NCBI GenBank assembly: GCA_004552615.1
Contig: SFNZ01000063.1
Location: 1 to 10,507, forward strand
DNA length: 10,507 bases
Direction: 5' to 3'
Origin: Bacteroidales bacterium
GTDB lineage: Bacteria; Bacteroidota; Bacteroidia; Bacteroidales; UBA932
Below are positions 1 to 6,361 of this stretch, piece after piece (the first letter of the stretch is position 1; every line of letters begins with the position of its first letter). Made by a program: the position numbers and the translations under genes. Below the pieces are notes generated by a model that did not search any database, was not told the DNA's origin, and saw only the letters and a list, made by a program, of their open reading frames with translations.

Positions 1-979
1 TGTCCCTCCGAGAGTCCTGGAACGTCCCTTGTCCACCCGGTAGAATCTCTCGAAGAGATGTACGAGATGTTCCTCGGGGACACCTTCCCCGTTGTCATTG
101 AATATGAAATGATGATGCCCGCTGTCGGAACGCCTGCCTGGATTTTCCGTCGAGCTCTTCGTTGTACAATATTGTCTCGAGATAACCGTTGATGATGCTC
201 ACCGGGGTCTTTAGTTCGTGTGCAACGTTCTGGGTGAGCTGTCTTTTGAGCCTCGTCTTGTCATCCTCGCTGTTCTGCAGCATCGCATAGAGTTCCACGA
301 CTCGTGCGGAAATCTCACCGAGCTCATCATCCGTGAAAACCATGTCCGCGTCATTGATTTCCCTGCCCTGGGCGGCCATTGATGCAAATGTTTTCAACTG
401 CTTGATGTTCAGGTCGATATGCCTTACGTACCTGTAGAATAGCAGGAACAGCAGGCCGGAAAGTATGAGTGCCGTCCAGACATAGCCCTTGTCCGAGGCC
501 AGGATCTCAGACATCGATACGTCATATATATGTGCGCTCCGGACTATTATCCCTGTCCCGGGAAATGAAGTGGCGGAATAGAACCATTTCCCGCCTACCG
601 TCTCCGACGCCCTCTTTAGGCTGTAGCCCCTGCCGCTCTTGACGGCTTCGGCAATCTCCTCGCGTCCGGCATGTCCGCCAATTCCGCTGATATCCTCCAT
701 CATGCTGTCATACAGCACATTGCCGGACATGTCCAGAATGGTCACACGCCCTCCGTATCCCTGTATCAAGTCGAGCAGGCCGGCCGTGTCGCGTTTCTCT
801 GCGAGTCTGGCGATGTCCTCGTTGATGTCCTGCAGCCTGGTGTCGAGTATGTCAATCCGGTATTGCCTTTCCCTGCTGAACTGGAATATCAGGAAACTTC
901 CCGTCAGCAGGACAATCAGCAGGGCGACTACTGCCAGAAGCTTGAGGCTCAGCCGGGTATGTTCAATGTATTTCAGCAT
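1..979 (-). pseudogene. Sensor histidine kinase, internally deleted and frameshifted; 3' end beyond window
   Basis: Membrane sensor kinase, the expected partner of the response regulator just upstream, now disrupted. The intact frame (979 down to 95, 294 residues) has a first membrane helix at about 12-33, an extracytoplasmic sensor region, a second helix at about 167-183, a HAMP-like linker and the HisKA H-box NVAHELKTPVS with phospho-accepting His254. After about residue 286 it runs into a stop at 95-97. In another frame, from about position 126 to the window edge, the ATPase domain is recognisable: NDNGEGVPEEHL (G1 box), then LFERFYRVDKGRSR and GGT, which in intact kinases leads into the G2 box. 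In family members 80-90 residues, including the N-box, lie between these parts; here there are almost none, so a deletion (not just an indel) is needed. The start at 979 overlaps the regulator's end by 17 bp, suggesting coupled translation. The product would keep the His but lack the kinase core. A real lesion or an assembly collapse are both possible. Confidence 0.85.
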
Positions 980-1529
980 TCTCGTCGAAATAATACCCGT
1001 ATCCGTGTCTTGTGGCTATGCAGGCTCCGTATCTTCCGGTCTTCTTCCTGAGTCTCGTGATATTAACGTCCACGGTCACTGCCTTGCTTACAAGGTCGAT
1101 TTTCAATGTCTTGAAACTCAATGATTTCTCTTCTTCATCCTTCGGTTTCCTGCCGGATGCCCTCCTCAGCACCGCTCCCACCCTCGAGACCACCTCCCTG
1201 ACGGAGAACGGCTTGGCGATATAGTCGTCGCCTCCTATTCCGAGACCGTGTACGGTGTCATCTTCGGTGTCGCGTGCAGTGACGAAAATTATTGGAATCT
1301 CAGCAGTGAGGGGATTCTTCCTCATTATCTCGGCAAACTTGAATCCGGACATCCCTTCGAGCATCACGTCGAGAAGCACCAGGTCGTATTTCGTCAGGTC
1401 TTTCATCAGGGCCTCTTCCGCGGAATTCACCGTGTCGGCTGAGAAACCGGCGTTGTCGAGGTTCACTTTCAGGATCTCGCAGATGTCCTGCTCGTCATCC
1501 ACAATCAGAATTCGTCTGTTGTCTTCCAT
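963..1529 (-). CDS. OmpR/PhoB-type response regulator with truncated DNA-binding domain
   Basis: Cytoplasmic two-component regulator. The receiver domain (about residues 4-122) looks complete: acidic pair Asp11-Asp12, phospho-acceptor Asp54 in LVLLDVML, Thr84 and Lys106 in the KPF motif. After a linker the winged-helix output domain starts normally (LSFKTLKIDL...AVTVD, residues 137-154) but jumps directly to VNITRLRKK and the terminal wing ending HGYGYYF. Family members have about 45-50 residues between these parts, carrying the LT+KEFELL helix, the SREEIL helix and the DRTVDV lead-in to the recognition helix. At 188 residues the protein is short against the usual 225-235. The join is in frame and falls on a T-V-D that normally occurs on both sides of the missing piece, which fits a deletion between short direct repeats. 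DNA binding is probably lost while phosphorylation chemistry may survive. It starts 1 bp after the antiporter stop. It could be a decaying gene, a receiver-only variant or an assembly error. Confidence 0.85.
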   Translation of the reverse strand: MEDNRRILIVDDEQDICEILKVNLDNAGFSADTVNSAEEALMKDLTKYDLVLLDVMLEGMSGFKFAEIMRKNPLTAEIPIIFVTARDTEDDTVHGLGIGGDDYIAKPFSVREVVSRVGAVLRRASGRKPKDEEEKSLSFKTLKIDLVSKAVTVDVNITRLRKKTGRYGACIATRHGYGYYFDENAEIH

Positions 1530-1530
1530 A

Positions 1531-3024
1531 TTATTTTCCGTTCTCGCTGTAAATCATCAGGAGGATGTCACCTTCCTTCAGATTGACCATCCCGTCAGGA
1601 ACTATGAACTGGTCATCCCTTCTGATTATCACCACTCTTGCCCCTTCCGGCAGATTGATTTCCTTGAGCGTGCAGCCTCCAGCCAGGTCCTCGCCGGACA
1701 GCGTGTAATTCTGGAGTTTGCCAGCCTCCTCGGGTATCTCTATGCCGAAAGTCTCCGGCTTCTTGTCCTCGGGCAGGTTCAGTCTCATGGCTTTCGCCAC
1801 TCTCGGCACCGACATGCCCTGGCATATCAGCGAGAGCAGGGTGATAAAGAATACAATGTTGAAAATCTGGTCCGAACCGGGAATTCCGGCCACTATCGGA
1901 TAGGTAGCGAAAATGATCGGCACGGCCCCTTTCAGGCCCACCCATGACGTGAATGCCTTTGCCCTGAAGGTGATTCTCCTGAAAGGAGCCAGGCACAGGA
2001 AAATCGTCAGAGGCCTTGCCACCAGCATCAGGAACAGGCCTATCAGCAGGGCAACCGGAGCAACGTGTATCATTTCCTTCGGATTCACGAGAAGCCCGAG
2101 CGTGAGGAACATTCCTATCTGCATCAGCCATGTCATTCCGTCCATGAAACTTAGGATTTCCCGGCGGTTGTTCATCGGCTTGTTGCCAATGATGAAGCCG
2201 GCAATGTACACGGCGAGATATCCGTTGCCTTTCACTATTTCAGTCATCGATATGGTGAAGAGGCTGACCGCAAGCAGCAATATCGAATACAGGGGAGTGC
2301 TGTTCAGCTTTACCCTGCGCAGAATCCAGACTGTGGCGAAACCTATGGCCACACCCATGATAGTGCCGATTGCAATCTGCAGTATCAGGGTCCCTACTGA
2401 ACTGAGCATCAGCCTGCCGTAATTGATTCCCTCTGCTCCTGTGGCAGGGTCGAACAATGTCTGGGCCACCTGGATGAGCACGATTGTGATGACATAGGCC
2501 ATCGGGTCGTTGGAACCGGATTCGAGCTCGAGCATCGGCCTCAGGTTCTGCTTCAGCTTCATGTTGCAGTTTTTCAATATGTTGAATACTGAAGCCGAGT
2601 CTGTTGAAGACATTACTGCAGCGAGCAGGAAGCACATGACCACAGGCATCTGCAGTCCGAGTTTCGGGAAACGTGACAGCAGGAAAATGAAGAATCCGGT
2701 GAATACCACCGTGAGGAATACTCCTATGGTGGATAGCGTCACTCCCTGTACGAGCACCGACCGGATATCCTTGAGCTTGGTCTCCATACCGCCCGTGAAC
2801 AGGATTACGCTCAGGGCTGCGATTCCCACGAACTGGGCCTGGGAGTAGTTGTTGAAAACCAGTCCGAGTCCGTCACTGCCGAAGAGCATTCCCACCATCA
2901 GGAAGATGAGGAGGGAAGGTACTCCGTATTTATATCCCGTACGGGAAACCATTATCGCCGTGAAGACAAGAATAGAACCTATGAGGAAAACGTTCTGCGA
3001 CGTGAAATGTATCACTGTGTGCAT
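1531..3024 (-). CDS. CPA1-family K+(Na+)/H+ antiporter with C-terminal RCK_C domain (NhaP2/CvrA type)
   Basis: Inner-membrane cation/proton exchanger that moves K+ or Na+ out in exchange for H+, supporting ion and pH balance. From the Met at 3024 it has 497 residues. Residues 10 to about 415 are a series of hydrophobic segments with the family's functional motifs: STDSASVF near 140-147 and ESGSNDP at 168-174, whose Asn172-Asp173 are the expected ion-binding pair, plus WVGLKGAVPI in a late helix. The final 64 residues (about 434-497) form a soluble TrkA-C/RCK_C-like domain, as in NhaP2/CvrA proteins, which probably gates transport in response to a ligand. I chose the start at 3024 because the longer reading (to 3093) adds a hydrophilic stretch inside nth, whereas MHTVIHF leads straight into the first helix and leaves an 11 bp gap after nth. 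Downstream, one base separates it from the response regulator. Whether K+ or Na+ is the main substrate cannot be told from sequence. Confidence 0.88.
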   Translation of the reverse strand: MHTVIHFTSQNVFLIGSILVFTAIMVSRTGYKYGVPSLLIFLMVGMLFGSDGLGLVFNNYSQAQFVGIAALSVILFTGGMETKLKDIRSVLVQGVTLSTIGVFLTVVFTGFFIFLLSRFPKLGLQMPVVMCFLLAAVMSSTDSASVFNILKNCNMKLKQNLRPMLELESGSNDPMAYVITIVLIQVAQTLFDPATGAEGINYGRLMLSSVGTLILQIAIGTIMGVAIGFATVWILRRVKLNSTPLYSILLLAVSLFTISMTEIVKGNGYLAVYIAGFIIGNKPMNNRREILSFMDGMTWLMQIGMFLTLGLLVNPKEMIHVAPVALLIGLFLMLVARPLTIFLCLAPFRRITFRAKAFTSWVGLKGAVPIIFATYPIVAGIPGSDQIFNIVFFITLLSLICQGMSVPRVAKAMRLNLPEDKKPETFGIEIPEEAGKLQNYTLSGEDLAGGCTLKEINLPEGARVVIIRRDDQFIVPDGMVNLKEGDILLMIYSENGK

Positions 3025-3035
3025 ATTGAGTATGT

Positions 3036-3695
3036 CTATTGTTCCGTCTTGTCCTTTGCCGTGTGTTCCCTGCACCATTGTACCAGCCCGCACTCACCGC
3101 ATTTTGGGTTTCTGGCCGTGCAGATGTAGCGTCCCTGCAGTATCAGCCAGTGGTGGGCCACAGCCCTCTTGTCCTCCGGAATCCCGGCCTCGAGGTCTTT
3201 CTCCACAGCCTCCGGTGTCCTGCCTCCAGAGAGACCCAGCCTGTGCGATACGCGGAACACATGAGTGTCCACAGCAATCACCGGCTTGTCATAGACTATG
3301 GAGGCGATAACGTTCGCCGTTTTCCGTCCTACACCGGGAAGGCTCATCAGCTCGTCAATGCCAGACGGGACCTCCCCGCCGAAATCGTCAATCAATTTCT
3401 GCGCCATCGCTATCAGGTGGCGGGTCTTGCTGTTCGGATAGGATATGCTCTGGACGTATGGGAAGAGTTCCTCGAATGAAGCAGCTGCAAGTGTCTGGGG
3501 GTCAGGAAAATGCCGGAAAATCTCAGGAGTGGTCATGTTCACCCTCCTGTCAGTGCACTGTGCGGAGAGAATCACCGCCACGAGCAGCTGGAAAGGGGTT
3601 TCATAATGAAGTTCCGTACCTGCCACAGGCATGTTTTCACTGAACCATCCTATTATTCCGGAGAATCTGTCTTTCTTTGTCATTTTGTCAGTCAT
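3036..3695 (-). CDS. nth: Endonuclease III (DNA glycosylase/AP lyase)
   Basis: Base-excision repair enzyme that removes oxidised pyrimidines and nicks the resulting abasic site by beta-elimination. The 219-residue protein is full length (E. coli Nth has 211). The helix-hairpin-helix LPGVGRKTAN is at 119-128 with catalytic Lys125; the second catalytic residue is Asp143 in VDTHVFRV. Near the C-terminus Cys192, Cys199, Cys202 and Cys208 have the exact C-X6-C-X2-C-X5-C spacing of the [4Fe-4S] cluster loop. ILSAQCTDRRVN near the N-terminus is also typical. The start at 3695 is preferred over one 30 bp further upstream because it gives an ATGA overlap with the ftsE stop and has a purine-rich GAGGA six bases upstream. 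It sits between ftsE and the antiporter in a tight operon; the shared operon suggests co-expression, not shared function. Confidence 0.97.
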   Translation of the reverse strand: MTDKMTKKDRFSGIIGWFSENMPVAGTELHYETPFQLLVAVILSAQCTDRRVNMTTPEIFRHFPDPQTLAAASFEELFPYVQSISYPNSKTRHLIAMAQKLIDDFGGEVPSGIDELMSLPGVGRKTANVIASIVYDKPVIAVDTHVFRVSHRLGLSGGRTPEAVEKDLEAGIPEDKRAVAHHWLILQGRYICTARNPKCGECGLVQWCREHTAKDKTEQ

Positions 3696-4402
3696 TTGAG
3701 TTCCTCGCAGGATTCGTTCCTGCAAACCATGACACGGCCCGGATATTTCTCGAATATTGACCTGTTGTGAGTGACCATCACCACTGCCGTGCCCCTGCTA
3801 CGGTTAATGCCGGTGAGAAGCTGCATGATTCCGTCTGCGGTGTCATTGTCCAGATTGCCCGTTGGCTCGTCCGCGATAATCACTTCCGGTTCGTTGAGAA
3901 GGGACCTCGCGATTGCAATGCGCTGCTGTTCACCTCCCGAGAGCTGGTGAGGCATCTTGTGGGCCTTGCTTGTCATCCCGACACTTGCGAGGACCTCCTC
4001 AATCCTCTTATCCACCTTTTCCGTGTCTTTCCATCCTGTGGCCCTCAGGACGAATTCGAGATTGTCATGCACTGTCCTGTCCATCAGCAGCTGGAAATCC
4101 TGGAATACCACTCCGATTTTTCTTCGGAGGAAAGGTATCTCCTTGTCCCTGATGCCGTTCACCTGGAATCCGCAGATGCTGCAGGTCCCTTTTTCGAGCT
4201 TGTTTTCAGCTATCATCGTCCTGATTATGGAAGTCTTGCCGGTGCCGACCTTTCCCACTATATAGACGAAATCACCGGGATAAACGTCCATGCTCAGGCC
4301 GTAAATGACCGGGGTCTCTCCGTTCATTATCTCTGCATCCCTGAATGAGATGACAGGTTCGTGATGTGATATGATTTCTTCAGTAATGATGCTCTCAGCC
4401 AT
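3692..4402 (-). CDS. ftsE: FtsE-like ABC transporter ATP-binding protein (cell division)
   Basis: Cytoplasmic ATPase that in the FtsEX complex couples ATP hydrolysis to control of septal peptidoglycan hydrolases. The 236-residue protein has a complete nucleotide-binding domain: Walker A GKVGTGKTS at 50-58, Q-loop Gln101 in VVFQDFQLL, signature LSGGEQQ at 154-160, Walker B VIIADEP with Asp178/Glu179, D-loop NLD and switch His212 in VTHN. FtsE/LolD-class ATPases share these motifs; the FQDFQLL stretch and single-domain size favour FtsE. The first 17 residues are a short extra N-terminal extension. No ftsX is in the window; in Bacteroidota ftsX is often encoded elsewhere, so this is not odd by itself. 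It is the first gene of the minus-strand operon and overlaps nth by 4 bp. The 138 bp upstream is AT-rich and shared with a divergent gene; I see no consensus -7 element for ftsE there. LolD or another export ATPase is the main alternative. Confidence 0.88.
   Translation of the reverse strand: MAESIITEEIISHHEPVISFRDAEIMNGETPVIYGLSMDVYPGDFVYIVGKVGTGKTSIIRTMIAENKLEKGTCSICGFQVNGIRDKEIPFLRRKIGVVFQDFQLLMDRTVHDNLEFVLRATGWKDTEKVDKRIEEVLASVGMTSKAHKMPHQLSGGEQQRIAIARSLLNEPEVIIADEPTGNLDNDTADGIMQLLTGINRSRGTAVVMVTHNRSIFEKYPGRVMVCRNESCEELK
3702..3706 (-). promoter_or_regulatory. Shine-Dalgarno-like site of nth
   Basis: The minus strand reads GAGGA, ending six bases before the ATG at 3695-3693. It lies within the last codons of ftsE. 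Clear Shine-Dalgarno sequences are uncommon in this window, so this one supports the nth start at 3695 over the upstream in-frame ATG at 3725, and fits re-initiation across the ATGA stop/start overlap. Confidence 0.6.
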
Positions 4403-4488
4403 AACAAAAATTTAATTCAAGTTTCGCAAGCCGCAAATTGCTGCATTACCGCTAATTTACCTCATTAATTCCGAAAATCAAGGGATGC

Positions 4489-4520
4489 TTGCATAATTTC
4501 TTGAATTCTTAATATCTTTG
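4489..4520 (+). promoter_or_regulatory. Predicted Bacteroidota-type promoter of the TlpA-like lipoprotein gene
   Basis: TATCTTTG at 4513-4520 matches the Bacteroidota -7 consensus TAnnTTTG exactly, and a TTG at 4489-4491, 21 bases upstream, fits the -33 element. Transcription would begin near 4527, leaving a leader of only about 14 bases before the ATG at 4541. It lies in the 138 bp AT-rich intergenic stretch shared with the divergent ftsE operon. Confidence 0.65.
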
Positions 4521-4540
4521 TCATGATATTGTAATGCGCA

Positions 4541-5062
4541 ATGAGACCTTGTTTTGTGAAAATTCCGGCTGCCGTGGCAGCTTTCCTGTTGATAGTGCTT
4601 TTATCGAGCTGTATCAAGGACAGGCAGGAAACTGGGGCCGGCCTGCGCCCCGGGGACAAACTTCCGGAGTTCTCGGCTTCTTTCAGTGACGGGACTACAG
4701 TCAATGTTCCGAAGGATCTGGCCGGGAAGGTTTCATGCATAGTGCTTTTTAATACTTCCTGTCCGGACTGCAGGGAGGAATTGCCTGTAATTCAGGAACT
4801 TCATGACCTGTGCCCGGAGGTTTCAATCCTTTTGGTGAGCCGTGAGGAAGAAGCGTCCACCATCGAGGAATTCTGGCGTGAGGCCGGTCTGTCCATGCCA
4901 TATTCTGCGCAGAAGGACAGGAAGATTTATAACCTTTTCGCCACTTCCCTGATTCCACGTACCTACATTGCGGACAAGTCCGGTACAATCAGGTACGTCC
5001 ATACTGACAATCCTGTCCCGTCTCTTGATACTCTTTTGGAAGAGGCCAGGGGGGAGCAGTGA
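4541..5062 (+). CDS. Thioredoxin-like (TlpA/ResA family) lipoprotein
   Basis: Exported thiol-disulfide protein, probably tethered to a membrane on the periplasmic side. The N-terminus is a lipoprotein signal: Arg/Lys near the start, a hydrophobic core and lipobox LSSC with lipidated Cys24. A TlpA-type lead-in (GDKLPEFSASFSDG) is followed by the redox motif CPDC at 74-77 inside FNTSCPDCREELP, and by the cis-proline position Pro139 in SLIPRTYI. The fold appears complete at 173 residues. CPDC differs from the CPPC/CEPC seen in many relatives, so its redox potential may differ. Two further cysteines, 66 and 91, are not in the motif. Family roles include reducing apocytochromes or surface-protein thiols; the substrate here cannot be inferred. 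It has its own promoter and is transcribed away from ftsE; the next gene is 102 bp downstream in the same direction, probably with a separate promoter. Confidence 0.85.
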   Translation: MRPCFVKIPAAVAAFLLIVLLSSCIKDRQETGAGLRPGDKLPEFSASFSDGTTVNVPKDLAGKVSCIVLFNTSCPDCREELPVIQELHDLCPEVSILLVSREEEASTIEEFWREAGLSMPYSAQKDRKIYNLFATSLIPRTYIADKSGTIRYVHTDNPVPSLDTLLEEARGEQ

Positions 5063-5122
5063 CGTGCCAGGAATTCTTTTGCGAAACTTTGGAAATATGT
5101 TTTTTTCATGTTTCTAAATTAG

Positions 5123-5130
5123 TAACTTCG
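5123..5130 (+). promoter_or_regulatory. Possible -7 promoter element of the gamma-family PLP enzyme gene
   Basis: TAACTTCG matches TAnnTTTG with one mismatch, in an AT-rich 102 bp spacer between the lipoprotein stop and the ATG at 5165. A run of T at 5100-5106 lies roughly where the -33 element would be, but there is no clean TTG at the usual distance. I saw no terminator hairpin or riboswitch-like structure in the spacer, so read-through from the lipoprotein gene is possible. Confidence 0.35.
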
Positions 5131-5164
5131 CATACGGATTTTGATTTAATACAATCGGAAATAT

Positions 5165-6352
5165 ATGAAGAAACAGACCAAGGCGCTCCATACGGACTAT
5201 CCCAGGAAAGATGCGTACGGGGCATTGAGCATGCCGGTATATCATGCGGCGGCTTTCGAGTTTGACAATGCCGCGGAGATGTCGGACGTCTTCTGCGGAA
5301 GGGTGATCGCTCCTGACTATTCGAGGGTGATGAATCCTACGGTAACGAATTTCGAGGACAGGGTCAAGGCCCTTGCAGGGGCATCCTCGGTGGTGGCCCT
5401 CAATTCCGGAATGGCAGCCATCAGCAATACATTGTTCGGACTTGTACGTGCCGGCGGCAACATCGTCACATCCCGTCACATGTTCGGCAATACCTTCTCT
5501 TTCATTACCGAGACATTGCCGAGGCTCGGAGTGGAACCGAGGATGAAGGACCTTACGGACCTCGCACAGGTCGAGGCCGCAGTGGACGGCAATACTGCTT
5601 GTATCTATCTGGAAATCATTACCAATCCTCAGATGGAGGTGGCCGATCTCAGCGCCCTGGCCGAAATTGCGCACAGGCATGGCATCCCTCTCGTGGCAGA
5701 TACCACGATGATTCCGTTCACGGAGTTCTCGTCCAGCGCACTCGGGGTGGATATCGAGGTGGTATCCAGCACCAAATATCTTTCCGGCGGGGCCACGAGC
5801 ATCGGCGGCCTCATCCTGGACTACGGGCATTTCCCGGAGTTCACGAAGATGACGAAAGGGGAACTTCTCTTCAATCTCGGAGCCTACATGACTCCTCACG
5901 TTGCTTACATGCAGACCCTCGGACTCGAGACTCTCAATGCGAGGTATGCAGTCCAGTCATCCAACGCGTTGGAGATTGCCCGGAGGCTCAGTCGTCATCC
6001 GGCAGTTCTACACACGGGGTATACCGGACTTGAGGACAATCCTTTCCATGAGCTGTCACTCAGGCAGTTCGGACCTACTGCCGGAGCGATGGTCACAATT
6101 GACCTCGAGAGCCAGGAAGCCTGTTTCAAGTTCATTGACAGCCTGAAACTGGTTTACAGGGCTACCAATCTCTTCGACAGCAGGTCGCTTGCAATCCATC
6201 CATACAGTACGATTTTCGGTCCGTTCTCCGCGGAGAAGAAACGTGAGATGGATGTCCTTGACACGACAATCCGCCTCTCGATAGGTCTGGAAGACGTGGA
6301 CGACATTTATGCTGATCTTTGCCAGGCTCTCGATGCCGCGGCAGGAAAATGA
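5165..6352 (+). CDS. Cys/Met-metabolism PLP-dependent enzyme (cystathionine gamma-synthase / O-acetylhomoserine sulfhydrylase / methionine gamma-lyase superfamily)
   Basis: Cytoplasmic pyridoxal-phosphate enzyme acting at the gamma carbon of homoserine- or methionine-type substrates. The 395-residue length is normal. PLP is held by Lys204 in SSTKYLSGG; Asp179 (VADTT) should contact the pyridine nitrogen, Tyr52 and Arg54 (DYSR) the phosphate of the neighbouring subunit, Ser81-Gly82-Met83 the cofactor, and Arg370 (TIRLSIGLED) the substrate carboxylate. Counting back from the PLP lysine, the position of the active-site tyrosine of Pseudomonas methionine gamma-lyase (Tyr114) is Phe107, and its Cys116 position is Asn109. 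A methionine gamma-lyase label is therefore unsafe. The HMFGNT segment resembles, from memory, a Bacteroidota subgroup annotated as O-acetylhomoserine aminocarboxypropyltransferase. A beta-lyase-like enzyme follows 9 bp downstream, so transsulfuration toward homocysteine is a plausible joint role; sulfur amino acid degradation is the alternative. The family is certain, the substrate is not. Confidence 0.88.
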   Translation: MKKQTKALHTDYPRKDAYGALSMPVYHAAAFEFDNAAEMSDVFCGRVIAPDYSRVMNPTVTNFEDRVKALAGASSVVALNSGMAAISNTLFGLVRAGGNIVTSRHMFGNTFSFITETLPRLGVEPRMKDLTDLAQVEAAVDGNTACIYLEIITNPQMEVADLSALAEIAHRHGIPLVADTTMIPFTEFSSSALGVDIEVVSSTKYLSGGATSIGGLILDYGHFPEFTKMTKGELLFNLGAYMTPHVAYMQTLGLETLNARYAVQSSNALEIARRLSRHPAVLHTGYTGLEDNPFHELSLRQFGPTAGAMVTIDLESQEACFKFIDSLKLVYRATNLFDSRSLAIHPYSTIFGPFSAEKKREMDVLDTTIRLSIGLEDVDDIYADLCQALDAAAGK

Positions 6353-6361
6353 CGGAAGAGC

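Noticed and set aside
1..979. Simple sequencing frameshift in the histidine kinase
   Set aside because: Restoring the frame near position 120 would still leave 80-90 residues missing between the H-box and the G1 box, so a deletion is required.
639..1124. Plus-strand open frame opposite the sensor kinase
   Set aside because: Serine/arginine-rich shadow with no motif; the minus strand carries the kinase sensor domain and H-box.
1255..1947. Plus-strand open frame of 230 codons across the regulator and antiporter genes
   Set aside because: It lies opposite two clearly recognisable genes, has no family motif and no start signals, and its composition is that of an antisense shadow.
3025..3093. 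Extended N-terminus of the antiporter starting at 3093
   Set aside because: The extra 23 residues are hydrophilic, overlap the nth coding end by 58 bp, and the Met at 3024 begins directly before the first membrane helix.
3696..3725. Extended N-terminus of nth starting at 3725
   Set aside because: The start at 3695 has an ATGA overlap with ftsE and a GAGGA at proper spacing, and the extra ten residues have no family support.
4403..4440. Promoter -7 element for ftsE (minus strand TAAATTTTTG)
   Set aside because: The spacing between TA and TTTG is four bases rather than two and it would place transcription start at or past the start codon, so I did not list it.
5063..5164. Possible SAM riboswitch ahead of the sulfur amino acid genes
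   Set aside because: The spacer is only 102 bp, AT-rich, and I could not find SAM-I or SAM-II core motifs or a convincing stem.
5114..5899. Minus-strand open frame of 261 codons inside the gamma-family PLP enzyme gene
   Set aside because: It is rich in His, Arg and Cys as expected for an antisense frame, has no recognisable domain, and covers a gene with intact catalytic motifs.
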